This document shows positions 7,443 through 16,432 of a stretch of DNA of 64,000 nucleotides, in pieces. Both the position numbers and the translations under genes were made by a program. Where the stretch lies: assembly GCF_023740735.1 (NCBI RefSeq), contig NZ_JAMRXH010000005.1, positions 62,001 through 126,000 of the forward strand. Reading direction: 5' to 3'. The number at the start of each line of letters is the position of its first letter. Within the stretch, counting starts at the first letter, position 1. The DNA comes from Nocardia sp. CDC159. GTDB taxonomy: Bacteria; Actinomycetota; Actinomycetes; Mycobacteriales; Mycobacteriaceae. A model generated the notes under the pieces. The model saw only the letters and a list, made by a program, of their open reading frames with translations, was not told the DNA's origin and made no database searches.

Positions 7443-10400
7443 TCACGCGGCACTCCCCTCGTCACCGCGGCGCGCGGTGGATTCCGTGAATTCGCTGAAA
7501 CGCTGGTTGGTCTCGTGGATCCCGCTTTCCTTCTCCGAGATGGTGAACTCCATGTGGAATGGAATGCCGGGGCGGCGATCCTCACCGATCTTGAGCAGGA
7601 ACTTGCCGGTGCCGGGCGCGGGCGGCCGGGCCTGGCCGGGCTTGAGCGCCTCACCGGTCAATGCCTGGGGCGCCGACCATCCGGTCACCATCTCCTCCTC
7701 GGCGGCGGTGAACGGCACCGTCGAGTCCAGCCGCTTGATCTCCTCCGGCGGCAGCGCGCCGAAGATCTTGGCGCGGGCGCGTTCCAGGAAACCGAGCGCC
7801 TTGGCGATCGCCGCCTCCGAGCCCAGCGACTGCAGATCCTTGATGGTGTGGCTGATCATGATCAGCGCGGTGGCGATGGTGCGGTTCAGGCGGGTCAGCT
7901 CGTCGACGCGGTCGATCATGAAGTCGCCCAGGCCCAGCACCTGCCACAGCTCGTCCATGACGACCTGGAAATAGCGCTGCGGCCCGAGTTTCGCGTCGGC
8001 GAGCACATGCGCGGCCTCCACGGAGGCGAAACCGTCGGCCCAGCAGGCCAGCATCACCGCGGCCTTGAGCTTCTTGTCGCCCGCGGGGATGTGTGAGACG
8101 TCGATGCAGACCGCAACCGCCGAGGTGTCGATCGGAGCGGTGGTCTGCCCGTTGAACACCGCGCCGAACGGGCCCTGGGTCAGCGCCCGCAGCGAGCGCC
8201 GCAGCCCCTTGGTGGCCTCGTGGTACTCCTCGGAGCTGTCCGCACCGGCGTCGAGCATCAATTCCTCACCGCCGCCGACGATCACCTCGAGCAGGTTCTC
8301 CATGATCGGCGGATTGTCGGGCGCGAACCCGCTGCCCTCGCGGTAGAGAATGCGCAGCGCGGTGGAGATCAGCGTCTCCTCGTAGTCGCGTACCCGGGCC
8401 CCGCGCACCAGCTCCACCAGGCCCGCGATGAGGGTGACCTGCCGGGCCCGAAGTTCCTGTGTCACCTGCAATTGCAGGGCGGGCATCTCGGCCAGCATCG
8501 GCACTATCGAGCCCAGCACACCACCGGCGAGCGGGTTCAGCTTGCCGTGTCCGTAGCCGAGATCGATGACCTGCCCGCCGACGAGCTCCACCAGTTTGCG
8601 ATAGTCGGGCTTGACGTCGGCCAGCACCAGCGGCGTGATGCCCTGGGCGACGCCGCCCAGCACGATCCGGCGCACCAGCGAGGATTTACCGAAACCGTTG
8701 AGGCCCAGGACGAAAAGGCTCGGCGCGGTGATGAAGCTGCCGCGCATGAACCAGTTCATCGGATCGAAGCAGACCGGTGCGCCGGTGTGCAGATGCGAGC
8801 CCAGCGGGGTGCCGATCAGCGGGGCGCCCGCGCCGACCGACCAGGGCCACAGACCCGCCACCTGCGCGGTGGTCGCCCGGTATTCGACCGGGCGGCCCAC
8901 CACGCTCATCCGCCCGCCGCCGGGTCCGGCATAGCCGCGGTCGGTCAGCGGCGCTGTCTCACGGTCGAATCCGTCATCCACCACCGCCTCGATCCGGGCG
9001 GCGGCATTGACCCGGCGCAGGTCGTCGGTGCGGATGCGAAACGCCGCCCAGGCCGCGCGCAGCCCGGAACGTTCGCGCGCGATGGCCTCGTACCGAGCCC
9101 TCGTGGCGTCGTCGAGCAGCGGCGGACCCTGCTTGCGAGGCTTGGCGGGCTTGGTCTTCCGCCCGGAGGCACGCTCGGTGCGGGCATATGCGGCACGGTC
9201 GGAGCCGGACGTCCGGCCGCGACCCGACCGCCGGGAATCGCGCTCGGAACGAGAACCGTTGCCGCGCAACCGATCCTCCGGCTGAATCCGGTACCGCTCG
9301 GTCGGCTGGTCGAGATTTCGGCGCCGCTCTGCGGACCGGCCGTTGCTCAGCCCGTTCTCGGTCGTTCGGCGTTCTTCGCGGCGAGTGGGCGTCCGGCCGT
9401 TGTCACGCATGTCTTCCCGTTCCTGCCCCGCCGGTCGTTTCCGCGCCCCGGCCTCGTGGTCTCCCGATTTCCCACGCCGAGAACCGCTTGCACCGGGCTT
9501 GCGCACCGAACGGGCCCCATTGCCCGCAGCCTTCTTCTCGTCGCGCCCCTGCGGGCGTCGCCCCCGCTCGTCGGCGGACTCGGAGGCAGCGGCAACCCCG
9601 TCATCCGCTGCCATCCGGTCACCGTCGGCCGAATCCCGCCGCGGCCGCGCCTTTTCCGCGGACGTGCCGGCGCCCTGCCCACGACCCGCCCCGCCCGCCG
9701 TCATCACCTGCTCGCCATCCCCCGCGACAGCATCCCCACCGCCGATACCGGTCCCGCCGGGCACCCGGCGCTCGGCACTCGCCTTCGTCTCCTTCGAATC
9801 CCCCTCCGCCACAACCGCATCGGCGGACGGGTGCAGCGCCGCACCGCGCAGCCCCTGCGGCAGCTCCGCATTCGGGTCGGCGTCGTCGGCACCGGTGCGC
9901 CCATTCGAGTTTTCACCCGAAGCGGACGGCAGCCTCGAGCCGCCCGAGGAGCTACCCGAGCTGTCCGAGATCTCTTGCCCAGCAACGGGGTTACCGGAGT
10001 CGATACCCGCAATCCCCGCTGCCACATCAGGTTCGGACGGCGCGCGTCCCACATCCGACGAAATACCCGATCCCATAACAGGATCATCGGACGCCACCGG
10101 CCTCTTCCGAGCCCGCCGCGTGGGCGGCGGTTGCCGCCGCTCCGAAACCTCCGGCTCGGCAGGAATCACGATATCGCTGGACCGCCCGGAACCACGCCGA
10201 GGCGGAGCGGCCCGCTCTTCCGAAATACCCTGCCCCGCACCAGGATTCGTCACGCGATCCGAGCGGGGCGAACTGCGGCGCGACGGCGGCGGATCTTCGT
10301 CCGCGGCGGGCGCCCCGATCGCACGGCGGCGGGCAGGGCGCACGGGGGCATCGTCCCAATCGGCAGGGAGGGTGGCACGGGGGTCACCGGGCGTGTACGC

Positions 10401-10538
10401 CTCGATATCCCACCCGTCGTCGTGGCCGCGGCGCGCACCGCGGCGCGGCGGCGCCGGATCATCCGGGTCCACCACTCGTTCGCGATAGCGCGGCGGTTCG
10501 CCCCGGTACCGGATCGGTGGTTCCTGCTCACCTGCCAT
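7443..10538 (-). CDS. VirB4-like secretion ATPase with a long disordered N-terminal region
   Basis: 1031 aa. About the first 470 residues are low-complexity, rich in Arg, Asp, Ser, Pro and Gly, and contain a thrice-repeated motif: NPGAGQGIS (98-106), DPVMGSGIS (152-160), NPVAGQEIS (183-191). The rest is a P-loop motor: Walker A GLNGFGKSS near 613-621, Walker B VVMDELWQVL near 860. This fits the FtsK/VirB4-type ATPase that powers actinobacterial conjugation channels. It starts 6 nt after the SCO6880-type gene, which probably supplies the VirB4 N-terminal-domain partner. The disordered part is much longer than the motor needs and may be a docking or signalling tail. Confidence 0.88.
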   Translation of the reverse strand: MAGEQEPPIRYRGEPPRYRERVVDPDDPAPPRRGARRGHDDGWDIEAYTPGDPRATLPADWDDAPVRPARRRAIGAPAADEDPPPSRRSSPRSDRVTNPGAGQGISEERAAPPRRGSGRSSDIVIPAEPEVSERRQPPPTRRARKRPVASDDPVMGSGISSDVGRAPSEPDVAAGIAGIDSGNPVAGQEISDSSGSSSGGSRLPSASGENSNGRTGADDADPNAELPQGLRGAALHPSADAVVAEGDSKETKASAERRVPGGTGIGGGDAVAGDGEQVMTAGGAGRGQGAGTSAEKARPRRDSADGDRMAADDGVAAASESADERGRRPQGRDEKKAAGNGARSVRKPGASGSRRGKSGDHEAGARKRPAGQEREDMRDNGRTPTRREERRTTENGLSNGRSAERRRNLDQPTERYRIQPEDRLRGNGSRSERDSRRSGRGRTSGSDRAAYARTERASGRKTKPAKPRKQGPPLLDDATRARYEAIARERSGLRAAWAAFRIRTDDLRRVNAAARIEAVVDDGFDRETAPLTDRGYAGPGGGRMSVVGRPVEYRATTAQVAGLWPWSVGAGAPLIGTPLGSHLHTGAPVCFDPMNWFMRGSFITAPSLFVLGLNGFGKSSLVRRIVLGGVAQGITPLVLADVKPDYRKLVELVGGQVIDLGYGHGKLNPLAGGVLGSIVPMLAEMPALQLQVTQELRARQVTLIAGLVELVRGARVRDYEETLISTALRILYREGSGFAPDNPPIMENLLEVIVGGGEELMLDAGADSSEEYHEATKGLRRSLRALTQGPFGAVFNGQTTAPIDTSAVAVCIDVSHIPAGDKKLKAAVMLACWADGFASVEAAHVLADAKLGPQRYFQVVMDELWQVLGLGDFMIDRVDELTRLNRTIATALIMISHTIKDLQSLGSEAAIAKALGFLERARAKIFGALPPEEIKRLDSTVPFTAAEEEMVTGWSAPQALTGEALKPGQARPPAPGTGKFLLKIGEDRRPGIPFHMEFTISEKESGIHETNQRFSEFTESTARRGDEGSAA

Positions 10539-10544
10539 ATACGC

Positions 10545-12035
10545 TCACCCCGCCAATGCTTTCGGAATGGATGCGTGCTCCGGCAAAATCACCCCGCAAC
10601 CGAGCGAGGCCGCGAAGGCCGCCGCCTGGTAGCGGTAGCACCGCCGGATCTTCAGGCGCGCCTGCGTGGACAGATCGCGCGTGATGGCTTCGATGCGCGG
10701 TAGATCCCCGCGCAGCGGCTCGGTGATGGTCACCAGCGCACCGAAGCGGGTCACACCGTGACCCCGGGCCTGCTCCTCGCGGGCCTGTTGCGTGGCACCG
10801 ACCCGCAGCGTTGCCGCGGCCGAGACCACGCCGCGTTCACTCTGCTGGGCCACCAGTGCGTTCTTGTAGTCGTCGTCGACGATCTCGGCGGCGTCGGCGG
10901 CCGAATGCGGCCGGTAGACGATGGCGATGCGCTTGCGCGGCACCTCCGGATTCGGCGCGAGCAGCCGCTGCAGCACCCGCTCGTCCACCGCCCCCTCGGG
11001 CGCGGTCTCCATCTCCCAGGTGACCGAGCGGCCGCCGTCGTGGATGAAGTGGTCCCAGCGCTCCTCGTGCGAAATCGGCCCGGCGTCGGCCCAATCCAGC
11101 CCGTGCCCGCCCGGCTCGCCCGCGGCCACCTCGAGATCGGCCTGCGCGGCGGGATCGTAACTGCGCCGGATGAAGGAGATGACCTCGTCGGCCGACATCG
11201 GTTGCGCGCGCACACCCGCCTCCGCCAGCGCCGCGCAGATGCCCGGCAGCCGCCTGCCGATCTCCACCGCCTCCTCGGCCGGATTCTTGCGCCGCTCGGC
11301 GGTGGTGGCCTTGAACGTGATCGCCACTCGCGGCAGCAATTGCACGCGTTCCTGCGGCAATTCGGTGGCCAGCTCGTACATCACCTGCTGCGCCAGGTCC
11401 GGCGCCTCGGGATGGGTGATCGTGGAAACCTCGGTGAGCAAACGGTTTCCGGTCTCCGGCACGGTATCGATGACCGGCACCACCGCGACGATGTCGGAGG
11501 TCTGCCCAAGCGAGGCCAGGAACGTGCCCCAGGCCGCCACCCACCGGTCGATCACCGGCTGATCCACCGCCTCGTGCCCCTGCGGCCAGGCCCGCAGTAC
11601 CACCGTGTACTGGGCGAATTGCGGCAGATGGATCATGCCGAAGCTGTAACCGCCCGCGTCGATACCCTCGTAGAGTTTGGAGGGGGCCATCAGGCCGGGC
11701 AGCCGCGCCACCCCGCCCGGGATCCGCGAGAACCGGCCGCCGCGATAGACGTGCTCGCCCTTGTTCCGGCCGCGCAACCAGTGGAACATCATCAATCCCG
11801 TCTCGTACCCGGAGCGGCCCCCGGACCGCCACACCAGTGGAATCATCACGACCGCGCCCGCCCCGGCCACGAAGAACGCCGGTTTCGGCCCGGCCACCAA
11901 CGCCGTCATCAGGGCGGTGATGACCACGACGAAACCGAGCACCGTCTCCCCCCAGCGCAGTCCGAAAAGGCCTGCGCTGCGGGGCTTCTGCCACAATCCG
12001 TACGAGCGGCGCTCGTAGGTCTCGGTCGACGTCAT
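10545..12035 (-). CDS. SCO6880-family type IV secretion component (PrgI/VirB3-like membrane part plus cytosolic domain)
   Basis: 496 aa. After a short N-terminus, two membrane segments lie at about 30-70, followed by a long cytosolic region with no intact Walker motif. I recognise the protein as the family NCBI calls SCO6880, a constant neighbour of VirB4-like ATPases in actinobacterial conjugation loci. The hairpin membrane region resembles PrgI/VirB3 and the remainder the N-terminal domain of VirB4, so this protein and the next gene's ATPase probably together replace one VirB3-VirB4 pair. The start overlaps the stop of the upstream VirB6-like gene by 4 nt, showing translational coupling. 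Confidence 0.86.
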   Translation of the reverse strand: MTSTETYERRSYGLWQKPRSAGLFGLRWGETVLGFVVVITALMTALVAGPKPAFFVAGAGAVVMIPLVWRSGGRSGYETGLMMFHWLRGRNKGEHVYRGGRFSRIPGGVARLPGLMAPSKLYEGIDAGGYSFGMIHLPQFAQYTVVLRAWPQGHEAVDQPVIDRWVAAWGTFLASLGQTSDIVAVVPVIDTVPETGNRLLTEVSTITHPEAPDLAQQVMYELATELPQERVQLLPRVAITFKATTAERRKNPAEEAVEIGRRLPGICAALAEAGVRAQPMSADEVISFIRRSYDPAAQADLEVAAGEPGGHGLDWADAGPISHEERWDHFIHDGGRSVTWEMETAPEGAVDERVLQRLLAPNPEVPRKRIAIVYRPHSAADAAEIVDDDYKNALVAQQSERGVVSAAATLRVGATQQAREEQARGHGVTRFGALVTITEPLRGDLPRIEAITRDLSTQARLKIRRCYRYQAAAFAASLGCGVILPEHASIPKALAG

Positions 12036-13516
12036 CGCGGAATCGTGCTCCTGCCGAGGTCGGGTGCGCGGTTGGCCCAGCGGTCACCGGCGACGTCGCC
12101 CATGGCGGACTCGGCGCGACCCAGGCTCGCACCGGCCGCACGAGCGGTGGTGATGCGATTCATCATTCGTGCCGGGCCGGACGGCGCGGCACCCGATCCG
12201 GCGGGCGAGGTGGGACGCACCGGCGGCACACCCGCCCCGACCCGGCCCCCACCGGGACCGGTCGGCGGCGGCACCGGCCGACCACCCGGACCGCGCATCG
12301 CCCCGCCGGCGCCACCCGGCGGCCGCGGATAACCGCCGCGGCCCACATACCCGGGCGCGCCGGTGGCCGCGGCTCCGCGCACACCCACGGCCTTCGTGCC
12401 GACCGCGCCGAGGGCGGCCGCACCCAGCAGCACGCCGCCGGTCGCGCCCAGACCCGAGGCGCCGGTGCCGATCATCGCCACCGTCGGCGCCACCAGCCGC
12501 ATCAGCGCGGGCAGTACGAACGCCACACTGCTCAGCAGCACGATCGCCACCAGCATGCGCTGGGCCTGATCGGCGTCGGGCAGTCCGGCCGTGGAGGTCG
12601 TCTCGTCGGTCTCGCCGACGGCGATGAACGCGATCATGTAGACGATGGCGGCCACCGGTTTCCACAGCAGGAACGCGATGATCCAGGCCAGCAGCTTCCC
12701 ATAGGACTGCCGCCCGGTATTGGTGCCCGAGGCGGCCGCCGCCAGCGGCAGCATGCCCGCGGCCACCACCAGCAGCCCCTGGCGGACGATGGCCAGCACG
12801 ATCTGCCCGAGCGCGCCGAGCAGGCCGACGATCGCGATGATCAAGACCAGGCCCGGCGAGAATGCTTGCAGCTTCGAGGTTTTCACCAGTAGTTCGGCGA
12901 TGTTCTGGGCATTGCCGTTACTGGCGTCCTCGATCACCCACTGCGAGAAGCGATCCGCCGCCTGCGCGCCCGCCACGATCACCGCGCCCAGCATCCACGA
13001 GCTGAACACCACGCGGGCGAACATCCGAAACGATTCCTCGGCCTCGCTGAGCACCGCCCCGCGTCTGGCCTGCGCCAATCTCATGCCGGACAGGATCACC
13101 GACACCATGAGCAGCAATATCTGCGCCTGGTAGGTGTAGTCGTTGATCTTTCCGAACAGCGCTCCACCGTCGCTGATCCGTTCGTTGGGCACCTTCATCC
13201 AGAAGGTCAGCGCCAGGATCAGCGCCTGCCCGAGACCGTTCATCAGCGAGTCGACCACCTTGCCGAAGGTGGAGTCCCACGCCTTGTCCCGCACGGCACC
13301 CGCGGCCTCGCCCGGGTGGGTGGCGGCGTTACTGGCCTTACAGGCCGCCGAGGCGGCGTCGCCGAGCGAGATGCCGGGCAGGCCCAGACCGTCGAGACTG
13401 TCGTGAATCTCGTTGCAGGTCTGGTCGTAACCGTAGGTCTGCCCGTAGGCCACCGTCGGTGTCGCGATCATGACGGTGAACACGACCGCCAGGATCGTGA
13501 GGATTCGCCTCACCAT
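12032..13516 (-). CDS. VirB6/TrbL-like polytopic channel protein
   Basis: 494 aa from the ATG at 13516, chosen because GAGGGGTGG lies just upstream and a clear signal sequence follows (MVRRILTILAVVFTVMIATP, cleavage near AYG). Mature N-terminal region has paired cysteines (TCNE, AACKAS), then at least six hydrophobic segments across about 95-380, and a Gly/Pro/Arg-rich cytosolic or periplasmic tail. Topology and position between VirB4-like and pilin-like genes fit VirB6/TrbL, the inner-membrane channel of type IV systems. A longer start at 13570 is possible but would put 18 charged residues before the signal. Confidence 0.85.
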   Translation of the reverse strand: MVRRILTILAVVFTVMIATPTVAYGQTYGYDQTCNEIHDSLDGLGLPGISLGDAASAACKASNAATHPGEAAGAVRDKAWDSTFGKVVDSLMNGLGQALILALTFWMKVPNERISDGGALFGKINDYTYQAQILLLMVSVILSGMRLAQARRGAVLSEAEESFRMFARVVFSSWMLGAVIVAGAQAADRFSQWVIEDASNGNAQNIAELLVKTSKLQAFSPGLVLIIAIVGLLGALGQIVLAIVRQGLLVVAAGMLPLAAAASGTNTGRQSYGKLLAWIIAFLLWKPVAAIVYMIAFIAVGETDETTSTAGLPDADQAQRMLVAIVLLSSVAFVLPALMRLVAPTVAMIGTGASGLGATGGVLLGAAALGAVGTKAVGVRGAAATGAPGYVGRGGYPRPPGGAGGAMRGPGGRPVPPPTGPGGGRVGAGVPPVRPTSPAGSGAAPSGPARMMNRITTARAAGASLGRAESAMGDVAGDRWANRAPDLGRSTIPR

Positions 13517-13595
13517 GTGGTCCACCCCTCGATGCTTCGAAGTGTCGGTTGGCCAGCGATGACTGCACACGCCTTTCTTGCGGGTCGAACAATGT

Positions 13596-14432
13596 TCACC
13601 ACTTCGTCCACCCCCCGAGCGAGTCCACGAACTCGGTCTGCGAGGCGCGCGCCTCGGTCGGCTTGAGCCGCCAGTCGCCGCCGTCCCAGACCATGATCAG
13701 CCGCACCGCCGCCCACCGCTGCTTGCCCTCCAGGACCGGGCCGCGCGCGGCCAGTCGGACGATCGCCATATCGTCGGCGTAGTTCTCGATCTGGAAGGCG
13801 TCGGGCGCCACCAGATATTTGGTGATCCGTTCCGGTTGTTGTTCGGGCAGCTTTCCGGCCGCCCGCGCCTTGTCGTAGGCGGCGATCTGCTGGGCCGTGG
13901 CGCGCACCTGGCGCACGTACAGCTCGCGGTCGGCGGGACGGGCATTGAGCCGGTAGGTGATCTGCGCCGCCGCCAGCGCCGCGCCCTGCGGGGTATGCGA
14001 ATAGCCCACTGCCTGGCCGTCCTCGATCGAGGTGGGCCCGTCGCTGGTGGAAAACGGCACCACCGCGCCGTACACCCGCTGCCAACCGCGCGGCTCGGTG
14101 GTCCCGACCGGTGCGGCGGTGAGCCAGTCCTCGTCGCCGGGACGGCGTTGCCTGGACGCGTCCTGCGGCAGCGGTTGTCCGGCCGGATTGTTCGGGATGT
14201 CGATGCGGCGTCCGAACAAATCGATCTCGGGATCCGCGAATCCGGTCGCGCCGGTGCCCGCGGTCGGCGCGGGACCGGGACCCGGCTCGCCCTGGCCCTG
14301 CGAAGGCGAGGAGGTATCGCGCCCGACGTACATGAACACCCCGACGATCACGATCAGCGCGATCACCGCGGCGGAGGCGATGACGCCGAACGAGACATTG
14401 CGCTCGTCCGGGTCGGAGTCCCTGGGACTCAT
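13596..14432 (-). CDS. Single-pass extracytoplasmic protein, DUF8175-like
   Basis: 278 aa from ATG 14432 (GGAGG upstream). A charged N-terminus is followed by one membrane segment (about 15-38), a Gly/Pro linker and an outer domain of about 180 residues. The block beginning WQRVYGAVVPFSTSDGPTSI and continuing GYSHTPQGAALAA matches a block in the next protein (WQQYQGVALPV..., GFDHGPAGAAVAA). The two are therefore paralogous; I recall the shared domain as DUF8175, without certainty. Coupled to the next upstream gene by an ATGA overlap. Likely a periplasmic scaffold of the channel. Confidence 0.82.
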   Translation of the reverse strand: MSPRDSDPDERNVSFGVIASAAVIALIVIVGVFMYVGRDTSSPSQGQGEPGPGPAPTAGTGATGFADPEIDLFGRRIDIPNNPAGQPLPQDASRQRRPGDEDWLTAAPVGTTEPRGWQRVYGAVVPFSTSDGPTSIEDGQAVGYSHTPQGAALAAAQITYRLNARPADRELYVRQVRATAQQIAAYDKARAAGKLPEQQPERITKYLVAPDAFQIENYADDMAIVRLAARGPVLEGKQRWAAVRLIMVWDGGDWRLKPTEARASQTEFVDSLGGWTKW

Positions 14433-15079
14433 GTCGGTGCCTCCAAGATCACGATATCGCCGGGTAGTTGATCGATCGCGTCGACGGGTCGGGCGGTCGC
14501 GCCCGGCTCGGGCAGCCGTAACCTCCAGTCCTGTCCGAACCACTCGACGGTGGTGTGATTCACCGCGCGCGAGCCGTCGGAGTATTGGGTGAACACGTCC
14601 ACGGTCGTTCTGTCCTGCGTGTATTCGGTGATGCGATAGCCGAGTACGCGCGGTGCGTACTCGCGGGCCGCCGGGCCGGTGATGGACAGCTGCACCCGGT
14701 CGACCGCCCAGTCGTCGCGGGCGGGGCCGGGCACGACCCCCTTGGCGAGCACCGCCGACCACTGGTTGTCGGGGGCCACGGCCAGGCGCACGGCATGGTT
14801 GACGGCGGCCACCGCCGCTCCGGCGGGACCGTGATCGAATCCGGTCGCGGCGCCGTCCTCCTCGTGGGCCGGACCCTGTTCGGTGACCGGCAGCGCGACT
14901 CCCTGGTACTGCTGCCAGCGCACGCCGGTGGGCGAGCGGGCCGGATCGGCCCGCGCCGAGCCGTCGTCACCGCAGCCCGCGACCGCCAGCACGGCGGCAC
15001 CGAGCACGCCCACCGCGGCCCGGCGGAGGCGCGGCGCTGGCGCGAATGCGGTGGTCTCGGCAGATGTCATGGGGCGCAA
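14429..15079 (-). CDS. Lipoprotein paralog of the DUF8175-like protein
   Basis: 216 aa. Signal region RRAAVGVLGAAVLAVAGC predicts a lipoprotein (lipobox VAGC, Cys at about 37). The mature part repeats the WQQYQGVALPV and GFDHGPAGAAVAAVNHAV blocks of its neighbour, then a domain ending with DWRLRLPEPG. Two copies of one outer domain, one membrane-anchored and one lipid-anchored, in the same operon suggests they form a hetero-oligomer around the channel (inference). Confidence 0.83.
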   Translation of the reverse strand: MRPMTSAETTAFAPAPRLRRAAVGVLGAAVLAVAGCGDDGSARADPARSPTGVRWQQYQGVALPVTEQGPAHEEDGAATGFDHGPAGAAVAAVNHAVRLAVAPDNQWSAVLAKGVVPGPARDDWAVDRVQLSITGPAAREYAPRVLGYRITEYTQDRTTVDVFTQYSDGSRAVNHTTVEWFGQDWRLRLPEPGATARPVDAIDQLPGDIVILEAPT

Positions 15080-15083
15080 CCGT

Positions 15084-15332
15084 TCACGTCGGTAGGAAGG
15101 TCAGGGCGATCGCACTCGCCGAGCTGGCCACGATGGCGCCGACCAGGCTCATCACGATTCCGGTGGTGGCGTCGTTGTACGCCAGGTAGTCATCGCGCAT
15201 CGCCGACCACAGGCGACCGGCCGAGATGATCAGCCAGGCCAGGCAGAACAGCAGCACGACCCACAGCAGCCAGTTGATGAGCTGCATGAGCGGCGCGATG
15301 ACGTCGGCCGGAATCTGCTTGTAGGCAAGCAC
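15084..15332 (-). CDS. Small two-helix membrane protein of the secretion operon
   Basis: 82 aa with two hydrophobic segments (about 16-42 and 56-80) joined by a short polar loop (RDDYLAYNDATTG). GTG start at 15332. Size and topology fit a VirB2/TrbC-type pilin or a VirB3-like protein, and it sits beside another such gene, but there is no diagnostic motif. Confidence 0.75.
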   Translation of the reverse strand: MLAYKQIPADVIAPLMQLINWLLWVVLLFCLAWLIISAGRLWSAMRDDYLAYNDATTGIVMSLVGAIVASSASAIALTFLPT

Positions 15333-15345
15333 GGTCGCTCCGGCC

Positions 15346-15642
15346 CTAGGTCCCGATCACGGCATTCATGATGGTGCCCGCACTGGTGGCGATGATGCCG
15401 CCGATCATGGCGCCCGCCACCATCTTCGGCGACTCCAACCCGCCGCCGGTCCACTTCTCCCAGGCGAATTTGCCTCCCGCGTAGGTGATGCCGAGAATGC
15501 CTGACAGCAGCACGAACCAGGTGAAGTAACGAACCAATCGGAGCAATTTTTCCGAGGCGGGCGGCGCCTCGGGGGTCGGATTCCCGACCTGGGCGAGAAC
15601 TGCGCCGTACGTGTCGTGCACGGCGAGCAGGATGGTACTCAT
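15346..15642 (-). CDS. Pilin-like (VirB2/TrbC-type) small membrane protein
   Basis: 98 aa. A short N-terminus ending near GNPTPEAPPASEKL precedes two hydrophobic helices (about 37-58, with YFTWFVLLSGILGITYAGGK, and 72-96, with a Gly-rich second helix). This is the layout of VirB2-like pilins. It lies 13 nt upstream of the other small membrane protein; together they could be the pilus or channel subunits. Confidence 0.76.
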   Translation of the reverse strand: MSTILLAVHDTYGAVLAQVGNPTPEAPPASEKLLRLVRYFTWFVLLSGILGITYAGGKFAWEKWTGGGLESPKMVAGAMIGGIIATSAGTIMNAVIGT

Positions 15643-15766
15643 CGAGCGTCCTTCTCAATCGGTGATCGGAATACATAACCGTGTACCTGAGGTAGACCCT
15701 CAGTCACAACACCCTCGTGCCCCCTGGCGGCGAGTCGGCGCGGCCGAGTCGGCATGGCGTGTCCGC

Positions 15767-16432
15767 TCATTCGTCGTCGCCCTCGTCGTCCTCGTCGTGC
15801 TCGGCCGCCGCCGCGGCGCTGACCCGGTCGCGGATCAGGCCGACGATGCTCGCGCCGAGCTCGTCGACGTCGTGCGGAACCTCCTGCAGCGGATCGAGTT
15901 TGCGCTTCTTCGGCGAGGGCGGCGGATCCGACGGCGACCACACCGGCAGCTGATCGGGCTCGACCAGAATCCATTCCTCGTGCCAGGGCACCTGCCACAT
16001 CTCCCCGGCCAGCGCGCCGACCACATCGCGATAGCGGCGGATCTCGGCGGGCAGGCGGCCCGGCCGGGCGGCGACGGTGATCAGGCCGAGCACCTCGCTC
16101 GGGCCCGCCAGTCCGGCGTGGTACTGGCGCAGCAGATCGTGGGCGCGGGTGAGTCCGGCGATCGTCTCGCGGGCAACCAGGACGACATAGGGCGATTCCC
16201 GATCGAAGACGCCGGGCCAGCGCCGATGCGAATCCGCGGCGGGCGCGAGCACATGGGCGAGCGTGCTGGCGCCCGCGCCGCCGTGTACGCCCAGTAGCCA
16301 CACCAGCGGGGCCCGGCCGACGCCGGGCACGGGCCGCTCCCAGATCGGGGCGCGGCGGGACTCCGGCGGGGCGACAACGCCTGCCGCGGGCGAGGATTCG
16401 GAGGAGCGATGTTGCTTCATGGCCGCGGTCAT
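15767..16432 (-). CDS. P-loop-like protein lacking both lysines (DUF6668-type)
   Basis: 221 aa. The fold start LLGVHGGAGASTLA (47-60) copies the ParA/MinD loop KGGxGKT(T/S), but both lysines are replaced (His50 and Ala55). The C-terminus is a highly acidic tail. I recall this as the DUF6668 type found next to actinobacterial type IV genes. It probably cannot hydrolyse ATP in the usual way. The start overlaps the stop of the following ParA-like gene by 4 nt. Confidence 0.78.
   Translation of the reverse strand: MTAAMKQHRSSESSPAAGVVAPPESRRAPIWERPVPGVGRAPLVWLLGVHGGAGASTLAHVLAPAADSHRRWPGVFDRESPYVVLVARETIAGLTRAHDLLRQYHAGLAGPSEVLGLITVAARPGRLPAEIRRYRDVVGALAGEMWQVPWHEEWILVEPDQLPVWSPSDPPPSPKKRKLDPLQEVPHDVDELGASIVGLIRDRVSAAAAAEHDEDDEGDDE

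Noticed and set aside
8220..10703. Long plus-strand frame opposite the VirB4-like gene
   Set aside because: Shadow frame; the minus strand has Walker motifs and proper codon bias.
15639..15770. A 43-codon frame overlapping both neighbouring genes by ATGA
   Set aside because: The double 4-nt overlap looks like coupling, but the second half of the frame has low third-position GC and no recognisable protein pattern, so it is more likely spacer with a promoter.
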